From contig JARKIF010000429.1 of assembly GCA_029378245.1 (NCBI GenBank), positions 1-19,183 on the forward strand: 19,183 bases of DNA, read 5' to 3'. Origin of the DNA: Roridomyces roridus. Its lineage: Eukaryota > Basidiomycota > Agaricomycetes > Agaricales > Mycenaceae. The notes below the pieces were generated by a model. That model was not told where the DNA came from. It was given only the letters and a program-made list of their open reading frames with translations, and did no database searches. This document shows, piece by piece, positions 9,131 through 17,700 of the stretch. The position numbers and the translations under genes are program-made. The stretch's first letter is position 1. The number at the start of each line of letters is the position of its first letter.

Positions 9131-10702
9131 AGATAATAGCCCGCAGGCGTGGCTAGAGATCTGTTCAGAAAGATTTGAATCCCGTGAAAGATTTTTTTTA
9201 CCGCAAGAGATGAGCGATTTCCCAGGGAGGCCGGCTCGGAGCTCTTCGAAGAAGGATGCGAGGTTGCCGGTGTCTGTATATTATTGAGTAAATTTATGCG
9301 GCGGCGATGTAGGCTTACCAGTCGCAGGAGCACCACGTTCTATGGCACCGGGGTATTCAAAATCGATATCAATGCCTTGCAACTCGTATTCTTTCAAAAA
9401 GCCGCCACAGACGAGATGAATGTAGCTCTGTTCGCCTTGTTGGAGATCATGACAGAGAAAAGATCCTTGGTCGGTGCGTCCTCCCTGTATATGCGAGATT
9501 AAGTCCGGATCGAAGAAATAATCCATGTATACGCACGAAAAGGCCCAACCGCCAACCGCAATGACCACCTGTAGTTTCGGCCACCTTGACCTTTGTGCAA
9601 CGAGCTTCTTGAGGAGAGGCACGTCGGTATCGGCCAACTCTGCCATGATGATCCATCGAATGAGCGCACCACGAGCGGATGGGTACTGCTCTACTCACGT
9701 ATCTTCAAGTCTTGCGAAATTGTGGCAAACGCGTAGTGCGCGCCGGTGAAGTTTTCCCAGTTGATCTGGTCCGGGGCGACGTTGACCCCGCAAGAGCGGT
9801 AGTCCCCCCATCCAGCATAGTACCCAATCTTCCGGCTCAGCGTTGAACTGCTGCTGCAGCTCGGAAGCTTTGTGAGCCCACAGTCGCGGATGCAAGGATT
9901 GGGACCCTGCTTCGAGTGTCAGTTTCGAGAGAGGGTGATAGATAGATGGGATACGCACACTCGTGGTGCAAAATTCTTCAGTTAATCCACAGAAGCCAAA
10001 GGCGCCGCAGCACGCTTTGAGCGGACAACTCGCATTACCGGCGCTTTGAGGACCGCATTGAAGTCCAGGAATGATTCTACAACAGATCAAGCAACTGCAT
10101 TGAGCCAACCAGAGCTACTTACGGAGGCGGAGGCGGAGTCCCGGTGGATATGCAGAGCTTATATTTGGCCCCCAGACGGGCGCATCCTACGACGAGTTAA
10201 TCATTGTTTAGAGGAAAGGAGCAACAGCCTACCCTTCCATTGAAAAGTATGCGCGTTCCACGCCTCGATGTCCTTGGTGGTAATGAAGAATTTGGCGGCG
10301 ATGGCAGAGCAGGAGTCGTCGTGGACCGTGGTGTATGTCGCGCATGACCCATCGGAATTTCGTTTAGGTGGGCCCGGAGCTGTCCCCTTCGAAACGCAAA
10401 GCTGTTGCCCTGGTGGGTGTGAGCACAAGCAGTTGACGAAACGAAAACCTTGACTTGCCGATGACCAACTTGTTGCAGTTGACTTTGGAGTTGAAAGATT
10501 GCAATTCAGAAACAGTTATTCCCTTGGCATGAGCGATTGAGGAACATGTGTCGTTTTTCACGACGGTCGCAAGCTTGCATTCTGCAGAAAGAAGGATGCT
10601 TCAGTGGATTCCGAAGATTAAACCGAGTAAAAACCAACGTTGAGCAAGAGCTGGCATAGCGCACCACAACGCCGCGCATGCGAGTGCGAGATGGTGCTTC
10701 AT
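9131..10702 (-). pseudogene. Killer-toxin-like chitinase N-terminal part: signal peptide, 2 LysM, CBM18, half GH18
   Basis: Exons on the minus strand are 10702-10639, 10581-10459, 10409-10233, 10186-10123, 10076-9959, 9906-9699, 9639-9537, 9484-9319, 9273-9202 and 9152-about 9131. Nine introns of 45-59 nt separate them, one of them GC-AG. The ATG at 10702 begins a signal peptide (MKHHLALACAALWCAMPALA). Then come LysM 1 (CSSIAHAKGITVSELQSFN), LysM 2 (CSAIAAKFFITTKDIEAWN), a hevein-type CBM18 (CCGAFGFCGLTEEFC) and the start of GH18 (KIGYYAGWGDYRSC, QVVIAVGGWAF, QGIDIDFEYPG). Family knowledge: secreted subgroup C chitinases of this layout resemble the chitin-cleaving subunit of yeast killer toxin. 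Breaks: a T5 run at 9396-9400 in exon 9484-9319 shifts the frame just before the catalytic motif, and GH18 stops being readable after residues ATPAGYY. The first Asp of DxxDxDxE is Gln here, while the catalytic Glu is present. A TATATAA-like box lies 37 nt or more upstream. Confidence 0.75.
10410..10458 (-). other. GC-AG intron in the chitinase gene
   Basis: This 49-nt intron starts GCAAGT, the classic GC-type donor, and ends CACCCACCAG. Using it joins the end of LysM 1 to the QQLCVSKGTAPGPP stretch in phase 1. The GT at 10454 does not restore the frame. Confidence 0.75.
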
Positions 10703-10738
10703 AGAGGAGAGTTGGCGTCTACTGCAAATCGTGCAGCA

Positions 10739-10746
10739 TTATATAT
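10739..10746 (-). promoter_or_regulatory. TATA-like box of the chitinase gene
   Basis: The minus strand reads ATATATAA, 37 nt upstream of the ATG at 10702. Position and sequence fit a fungal TATA box, but there is no independent support for the transcription start. Confidence 0.4.
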
Positions 10747-11430
10747 TCGCACCAGAACGTCCAAGGTAATCGAGCTACAACGCGACATCTCTGCAGATTC
10801 CGTAGGGAAACGGGGCGCTGTAAAATCCGTAATGACGTAGAGATCTACCCAGGGCCCGGCGTCCGCAACTATGCGGGGTCTTGGCGGGCGCGGCGGTCTT
10901 CACTCCATCCGAAACCAGTGCAAGCCGGTAGAGTACACAGGCGGAGTCGACATCCAGAGTCGGAGGTTTGTTTCGCCGACCGTGTCGCCTTGATTCATTT
11001 TGAACGAAAGGAGGGCATCTCAGGTTGTTGCAGACCTGAGACGATACTACCTTTGAGTTGTTCAGGACTCGGAGAGCTCAGCGGAAGATCAACGTAAGAT
11101 TGAAGAGAAGATTGGTAAGAAGATCGACCGGATCAAAAACTCGCGTCAGGCTCATCACGAAAACCGGCTCCGACTGCACTCAACGAATTCCGCCGATACC
11201 CCTATACCCGAATGGGACAGGCACCGCCTCGCTGATGGCGGCATCTTCTCGGCACCTATGTCTGCCATCACCGTGCCGCAAAGTGTTTGTGGTGCCAAAC
11301 ACCAGCCTCCCTTCCTCTCCCATTACCTCCCTCGCGCGTATCTCGATCCCGCCAAATGTCGGCCTCGACATCAACCTCGCCAATGCCCGAGCATGTCGCC
11401 TCGCCGGCCGACCTCGCCCAGGGTAGTCAG
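10747..11430. other. Upstream intergenic stretch with no recognised gene
   Basis: This is the 5' flank of the chitinase gene and of a possible plus-strand gene that follows. A plus-strand frame (11058-11426) ends in a plausible segment (RISIPPNVGLDINLANARA), which could be an upstream exon of the gene at 11431-11851, but its splice sites cannot be fixed. Confidence 0.35.
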
Positions 11431-11851
11431 GCCTCAACGTGAAGCCGATGGTAGGTGTGGATTGGTCGCACTGGTACCGCGCCGGTGCGTTACCTCAACT
11501 ATCTGACTGCCACTCGCTCTAACACCAATTCAGCATGTAGTAGCTACCACGCCATTCGATCGGAGGCTCATATTCGACGCCAGCGAGCCGCGTCTTTGCC
11601 CAAACGAGTTGGAACGACTGTCAGCCGCCCTGCTCGCTCTTCCCTTTCCCCTTCGCCTGCTCCCCGACCCTTCCGTCCTCCCCCGGGGCCCCACCACCGT
11701 GCTTCGCATCGTCCTTGCTACTCCTGTCACCCTCTCACCTCGACGCTCGACCCCACTATCCAAACGGACGGACGGCTTGCAAGGGCATCATGGACTCGTA
11801 CTGTACTGCTGTACTACAGTCGTGTCGATGGAAGCGTGGCGTTGGGCGTAG
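11431..11851 (+). CDS. Possible 3' exons of an unrecognised protein
   Basis: Exon 11431-11450 follows acceptor GGGTAGTCAG and encodes LNVKPM. Intron 11451-11533 has donor GTAGGT, a CTAAC branch-like site and acceptor CAATTCAG. Exon 11534-11851 (106 codons including stop TAG) reads in phase 0. The protein piece is plausible: RRLIFDASEPRLCPNELERL, then a Leu/Pro-rich hydrophobic stretch. No family is recognised, the start is not found and the last 40 residues look like low-quality coding sequence. It may be a relic. A different frame covering 11455-12069 looks non-coding by composition. Confidence 0.3.
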
Positions 11852-12033
11852 TTAGTATTAACTTAGTAATGGCTACGGGTTTCGTGTCTGCACCGTGTTT
11901 CGCCCATAACATTCTGATTCAAATCGGCGAGTGTTCTGAGACGGACTTGGGTTTTGTGTGGTTGAAGCGGCAGCCCGGCACATCAATTGTCTGCCGTGGC
12001 TCGCCCGATCGGTGTCGATCCCAAAAGGGTATA
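11852..12033. other. Short intergenic stretch left of the MITE
   Basis: Nothing recognisable is seen. A small GTACTGTACT/AGTACAG-like repeat sits just before it, near 11800-11818. Confidence 0.3.
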
Positions 12034-12305
12034 CTGTACTATTTCGACCAAAGATTCAGTGACGCGTGACGCCCCCGCGTGAAATGAAGGATTTTGGCCC
12101 CGGTGACGGGTGACGGTCAACATTTTTGCTTCGGCAATTCGGGAAACAGTGATTTACATCAATTTTGGACGGCATCTCTGATCCGAGTGATGCCATCAGG
12201 CCATATAAGGAAATTTGATGTGATGGCCGCTCGGTGAAGCTCTTATCTGGTGAACTTTGGCGGTGACGCGTGACACCCTGTGAAGGATTGGTCGAAATAG
12301 TACAG
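12034..12305. mobile_element. MITE, 272 bp, TA-flanked
   Basis: The ends are perfect inverted repeats of 18 bp: CTGTACTATTTCGACCAA (12034-12051) and its reverse complement (12288-12305). TA flanks both sides (12032-12033 and 12306-12307). The interior has no coding frame of interest and holds three direct copies of GTGACG[C/G]GTGAC (12059-12070, 12103-12114, 12263-12274). The TA target and the TACAGTA-type ends fit Tc1/mariner (pogo/Fot-like) MITEs. Confidence 0.8.
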
Positions 12306-12958
12306 TAGGGGCGTCGGCGGAATGTAAGCAAGTGTCCGACTGTGGCGCCCAAATAGGCCCAAATAGCGCCTTGCACATGGCCTTTCTACCTGTGTTACAC
12401 AGGTAGAATTTGTGTAGCGCAGCCTCTCTTGGGACTTGCATGAGACCTGTTCTCTTTCTGTTTGCAACCGCCATCACCTCCAACAGGCGAAGCCAAATAC
12501 TTATCTTGACATTGTCTTGACAGTCACCGTCCAAAGCCCATTGAATCCCACAAGAATCCCACCTTGCCGCCGCATCCATTCACTTTTTTCTGCCCATCTT
12601 CCCAAGAGGCGCGTCTCATGACTCGGGATTCGAGTACCGTCTCACGGTGTTGGCGGTCTACCGTCTGGTGTTCAATTGTGAACGCACGGGCGTTCCGAAA
12701 CAATCGAATTTGCTCTAAATTGGACTCTGACACCGTTCTTTGGGTGCCCATACTGTCCGGCTACTTACGAACGGAATCTTCGGAACTGTCGCTCTTCTCG
12801 GCAACCCCCACTTCTCAGAGGCCAGTGGGAGCTATCACTCCGGCGCTGTTAGTGTTCCAAATTCGTCTCTAGGAACCATCCTCTTGGGCGCCGCCATGGT
12901 TTGACAAGAGAAGCTAAATCATCCACCGCTGTAGTCGGCCAGTACTAGTGGGAGGAGG
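12306..12958. other. Intergenic stretch upstream of the GMC gene
   Basis: No gene is recognised. It contains a strong hairpin (12384-12408) and, further right, the presumed promoter of the GMC gene. Short open frames on both strands lack family features. Confidence 0.4.
12384..12408. repeat. Perfect 11-bp inverted repeat, 3-nt loop
   Basis: TTCTACCTGTG and CACAGGTAGAA face each other across a TTA loop. It could form a stable hairpin on either strand. There is no T-run after it, so it does not look like a simple terminator. Confidence 0.6.
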
Positions 12959-12967
12959 TATAAAAAA
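12959..12967 (+). promoter_or_regulatory. TATA box of the GMC oxidoreductase gene
   Basis: TATAAAAAA lies 41 nt upstream of the ATG at 13000, a good distance for a fungal core promoter with a short leader. Confidence 0.55.
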
Positions 12968-12999
12968 TCACCATCTTCTCCACCACCGAACTGCCAGAC

Positions 13000-15276
13000 A
13001 TGCAGCTCCCTCTGTTCCTGCTCTTTGCATCGACGTTCCTGAGCTTGGCCCAGGCCAAAATCTACGAGGACGTCTCCGATATCCCGGGCCTTGACTATGA
13101 TTTTGTAATCGTTGGAGGTATGAACAGTGCACCTCCCGCTTTCCCTTGCACTCACATAGTACCTAGGCGGGGCAGCTGGAAACGTCGTGGCAAACAGGTT
13201 GACCGAGAACCCTAAGTTTTCTGTACTTTTGTTGGAAGCTGGCGTATCGTCAGTTGTTTCAACCTTTCTGCGATTCAACCAGGCTGACATTGAAACTGGC
13301 AGAAACGAGGGTGTCATCGACTCGATTGTGCCGTTCTTCGTGAACAATTTACTTGGCGCAAATATATACGAGTGGAATTATACGACGGTTCCGCAAGTTG
13401 GGCTCAACAACCGATCGGTTCCGTACCAACGTGGTGCGTGTTGTGCTTTGGATGATCTGCGGAGAACTGATGCTTTCTTTGACAGCTCATATTCTTGGTG
13501 GATGTACCGCGCATAGTAAGTTTGTCTGTTCAACCATTGATTTTACACTGAGGTTCGTAGATGGGATGGTATACACACGCGGTTCAGCGGATGACTACGA
13601 TCGCTACGCGGCAGTGACCGGAGATTCAGGGTGGGCTTGGGATAATATGCTTCCCTACTTCTTCAAAGTATCTGAATTCTTTCAACCTTCCGAATCAAAA
13701 TTCAAGCTCGAATGTAGAACGAGAAATGGACACCACCCGTCGACCACCACGATACGAACGGGCAATTCGACCCGGCTGTTCACAGTGCCAACGGAATCAA
13801 CTCTGTGAGCCTCAACGGCTTCCAGTGGCCGATTTTCCAACAACACGTCCAACAAGCAACGAAGGAATTGCCCGGAGATTTCCCCTTCAATCTGGACTTT
13901 AACTCGGGGAAGATGTTGGGCGTTGGTATGTGTCGCCCAAGCCGCCAGTGCGTTCACTCACAAGATGGCAGGCTATCTCCAATCTACCATTGGAGGCGGT
14001 ATGCGGAGCTCATCGGCAACATCCTACTTGGCACCGAAATTCGCGGAACGGCCGAATCTCAGCGTCTTACTGCACGCCCAAGTCTCCAAACTCGTGAACC
14101 CGAGCAAAACGAACAAAGGGGAAATTACTTTCGGCGGAGTTCAATTCTTGCAAAGTAAGTGCCCAGGGATTTCGTTGAATGAAACTTGAGGTTGAACTCG
14201 ACGTTAGGCGGATCTCTGTACACGGCCAAAGCCAAAAACGAGATAATCCTCTCCGCGGGCTCGGTCGGAACGCCCATGATCCTTATGCACTCTGGCGTCG
14301 GCGATCAAGAGGCTCTGAAAGCGCTTGGCATCCCATCCGTCCTGCACCTGCCTAGCGTCGGAAAAAATGCGACTGACCACCCGATCTTTGGCGGCGGGAC
14401 GTGGCTTGTCAACTCGACGCAGACCGTGGACTCGATAGAGCAGAATACGACGAGGTTCAACGAAGCGTATGCGCAGTGGAATGAGTCGCATTCGGGCCCT
14501 TTTGTTGCGATTCCGGATACTCATCTTGGCTGGTCACGGTTGGATGCAGATTCTGAGATTTTTGAGAGCATTAGGGACCCTGCTTCCGGTCCGAATGCGC
14601 CTCATATTGAGATGGCCATTGGCGTAGGTTGTTTAGATTTCGAGAGATCGGACTTGATTGACTTTTTTGCAGACGGGCGGTGGGCTCACAGCTACACCAG
14701 GAAATTATATGACCCTTGGGATGGCTGTACTCACTCCGACTAGTCGTAATTCTCTCCTTCCCACCGCTGCTTGCTTCACGCTAAGCATTCCACAGGTGGA
14801 TCAGTCACTCTCCAAAGCAACAATCCATTCGATCCGCCCTTGATCGACCTAGGCTTCTTCACCACGGAATTCGACATATTCGCTGCCAGGCAAGCAGTCC
14901 AGCATGCCGCGAAATTCGCATCTGCGCCAACCTGGAAAAATTATATCATTGCCCCCACTCTGGATTTGACAAACCTCTCGACCGACGCGCTGGATGATCA
15001 TATTCGGAATACCGCAGGCGTGGCATGGCATCTTGTTTCGACTGCTTCCATGTCGGCTAGGAATGCCACCTACGGAGTTGTAAGTGTGTCCTTTTTCGGA
15101 AACGGCAACTTATGGAGAGGCCGTAGGTTAATCCAGACTTGCTTGTCAAGGGGGCTAGTGGACTGAGGGTCATTGATGCGTCGATTCTGCCATTTATTCC
15201 GACTGCGCATACACAGGCTGCGTCGTACGTCGTTGGAGAACGGGGGGCGGATTTGGTGAAGCAGACTTGGGAGTGA
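13000..15276 (+). CDS. GMC oxidoreductase, aryl-alcohol-oxidase-like, secreted, intact
   Basis: Eleven exons join without a break into 593 residues: 13000-13117, 13167-13248, 13303-13433, 13486-13515, 13561-13667, 13718-13925, 13972-14154, 14208-14623, 14673-14745, 14796-15079 and 15127-15276. Introns are 45-54 nt. A signal peptide (MQLPLFLLFASTFLSLAQA) is followed by the FAD-binding Rossmann motif VGGGAAGN and LLLEAG. GGCTAHNGMVYTRG is the first GMC signature, and AGSVGTPMILMHSGVG is the second. The catalytic His pair lies in AWHLVSTASM and IPTAHTQAA. Family knowledge: such flavoenzymes oxidise aromatic or aliphatic alcohols outside the cell and release hydrogen peroxide for lignin attack. 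The residue after the first His is Leu, where most family members have Pro. Several N-glycosylation sites (NYT, NRS, NAT, NST) fit secretion. A P450 follows on the same strand 249 nt downstream. Exon 13486-13515 is only 30 nt. Confidence 0.93.
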
Positions 15277-15525
15277 TCAAAGAAATAATTGTTGTCGGTA
15301 CTACTCAATGAAGTACATAATCCAAGAATTCGAGGGATGGATGTCGCTGACAGAGCGCAGCAAGGCACCAGGGACATGGATGGACCCCTTCGGGGTGTCA
15401 TACGAAAAATTGGAAAAAAAAACCAGCAGGAAGGCGGCCCGGGATCCGACTGAATGCAGCTGATTTCAAGTTTGATACCCGGCGCTAGTCGGCTCTTTCT
15501 CCACACTCTTCGTTTGCACTGCACC

Positions 15526-17576
15526 ATGCTCCCCAAACCTCCAGCTATACTCCAAAGCCTCCAGATTCACCATGTCTCTTACTTTGTAGCGGGTAAATTT
15601 CAATCTACATCTCGGATTCAGCTCTGAGACTCTCACTCGGCAGGCTACGCGCTATACGTCTTGCTTTACCGCGCCATGGTGTACCCCCCGCTTCTTCTCC
15701 CCACTCAGCAAGGTTCCCGGGCCACCCTCGAAGAACCTTCTACTTGGCCACTATCTCACCTTTGTCAAAGGCGAAGCTGGCATCCCGCAGCGCGAATGGG
15801 CCAAACAGTATGGCCCCGTCGTGCGCATGATGGGCGTCCTCGGGCGCGAGCGTCTCATCCTCCTGTCTCCGGAGGCGCTGCAGCAAATCATGGTCAAGGG
15901 TTGGCTCGAGAATCCCAGGGCAAGTCCATCCATCACGCGCTGTCACTAGACGGCTGCTGAAGGAACCGCAGCCGCAGTTTCTGCGTGATATTTTGGGGCT
16001 GGTGGCCGGATATGGACTGCTTACTATCACGGGAGATGCGCACAAGCAGCTGCGCAAAACCATGAACCCCGCCTTCCTCTGTCCAGAACTTGATGGCTCA
16101 GGACGGATATGTACTATGAGCCTATCGAGGGGTGTGTAGCCGTCTCGTGTTCTCATGCTCTTGCTTAGATTTCGCAGGCTTGTTGAAATCTTGAAAGAGC
16201 AGGTCAAGGATGGCGGCAAAATCTTCCCCATGTATGAATGGAGTGAGTTCTAGTACCATCTTATCCAATCCTTTGACGGCTTTTCCTCAGTGGGAAAGGT
16301 GACCCTCGACATCATCTGTGAAACCGCGTTCGGGTACAAAACTGACAGCTTGCACGATCCACACAACGAACTGGCTGTCGCATTCGAGAAACTCCTCGCC
16401 CTCCAATCTGGTGTTAATATTGCCAAATTGATAGCAGTCATCTCACTCCCGGGCGCCCCCCGTCTACTTGCATCGGATTGGGGCTTCCGGCACCGCAAGC
16501 TGATTGGGGCGGATTCCCTTATTGGACAGCCTCGAGCCTCTCATGGAATCGCTCCGCAGCATTCGCTCCATCTCACGGCAAATGCTGCGCGACAAGGTGG
16601 CTGATCTCAGCGTTGCGCCGGACGACATGAGCACCAAGAAGGATATTATGAGCTTGCTGGTACGTGCGCGCAAGGCGGAGCTCGATTGGATCCTACAGTG
16701 GATACCATGAGCGATACGGCGATGGTGGATCAGGTGTTGACGTTCTTGCTGCGGGGCATGAAACGACTGCGAGTGGGCTGTCTTGGTGGGTGGTTTTCCC
16801 TTTTTGCGCTCTGCTTTTGGCTCAATTCATACAGACCCTCTGGCTCCTTGCGAACGACCAGAGAGCCAACGCCGGCTGCGGGAAGAAGTTACGCCTGTAT
16901 ATAAGGCCAACCCACGTCCTGATTACCGTACGCTCAAGAGTCTCGTGTGGTTAGATTGGTGTTGTGTGAGCGCTTACTTTTTTCCTCTTCCTTGATGTAA
17001 TTGGAATGGTTGAACTCGCCGCAGGAACGAATCTCTTCGCGTCCTTCCGCCTGTCCCACAAACCATGCGCATGGCCGACACGACCGACTACATCGACGGC
17101 GTGTTGGTTCCCAAGGGGACTTTGTTGAACATTCCAGTGGGTTTCTTTCTACGCAATTTACTTGCAACTGAACGCGATAGATCCGCGCGATAAACACCTG
17201 GAAGCAAGTCTGGGGTGAAGATGCCGAGGAATTCCGCCCCGCACGATGGCTCGACCTGCCGAAAGCGTACAATTCCACCTTTTCAATGTTCTCGTTCATC
17301 ACGGGTCCGCACGGGTGTATTGGGAAAACTATGGCGGTTAGTGAGATGAAGGCGGTGCTTGTGTGAGTGGATCGATTTGTTCTTCGTTTTTGTGTTTACC
17401 TCCGCGTACATAGGGCTGTGATTGCGAATTTTGAGTTTAACCCTGCGTATGTGGGCCAGGTTACGCATCCGGCTGCGGCGATTACGATGAGTGGGTATCC
17501 ATTCAACTCCGGGTCTTTTTTTGACGCGTCTGCAGAGCCGGAGGTAATATGCCGTTGCTTGTTACGTGTGGCGTAG
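15526..17576 (+). pseudogene. Cytochrome P450 with several one-base frame breaks
   Basis: The ATG at 15526 starts an N-terminal membrane anchor (exon 1 to 15592, intron 15593-15643). Later introns include 15920-15971 (GC-AG), 16132-16177, 16243-16290, one near 16787-16834, one ending at 17024, 17137-17180 and one from 17363. The motifs are all there: Pro-rich hinge KVPGPPSKN, helix C region HKQLRKTMNPAF, helix I AGHETTASG (near 16755), ExxR ESLR (17029-17040), FRPARW, and heme loop FITGPHGCIGKT (17295 on; Cys at 17316-17318). Frame breaks: an extra C at 15684-15689, extra C near 16076, extra G near 16101, extra G at 16506-16509, then shifts near 16685, 16753, 16861 and 17543. It probably belonged to a microsomal basidiomycete P450 family; substrate unknown. 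Either a young pseudogene or an error-rich stretch of assembly. The stop at 17574-17576 lies 124 nt from the convergent carboxypeptidase. Confidence 0.8.
15920..15971 (+). other. GC-AG intron in the P450 gene
   Basis: This 52-nt intron has donor GCAAGT after an Asn-Pro-Arg codon set and acceptor GAACCGCAG. It joins WLENPR to PQFLRDILG in phase 0. A GT four bases further in (15924) does not keep the frame. Confidence 0.7.
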
Positions 17577-17700
17577 GGGAATTCATCTATTCTATGTAGT
17601 CTTGTTGCCCATTGGAGGTATTCGCATTTCACACGGTTCATATTTGAGAGTCGCACTGACGCAAAATTTCCACTTTCTTTTATAAGATAAAGATAAAGAT
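17577..17700. terminator. Shared 3' region of convergent P450 and carboxypeptidase genes
   Basis: The 124-nt gap between the two stop codons must hold both polyadenylation regions. It is A/T-rich at its right end (ATAAGATAAAGATAAAG). No canonical AATAAA was seen on either strand. Confidence 0.35.

Noticed and set aside
11455..12069. 204-codon plus-strand open frame
   Set aside because: Its composition is Arg/Ser/Pro-rich without motifs, it runs into the MITE, and a different frame in the same place has a better splice-supported reading.
13249..13302. Reading straight through as an insertion of 18 residues in the GMC enzyme
   Set aside because: Splicing at donor GTCAGT and acceptor GGCAG gives the expected EAGVSNEGV join and keeps the frame, so it is an intron.
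15385..15400. Small ACCCC-TTC-GGGGT hairpin downstream of the GMC gene as a terminator
   Set aside because: Only five base pairs with no T-run; eukaryotic genes do not end at such hairpins, and chance is a sufficient explanation.
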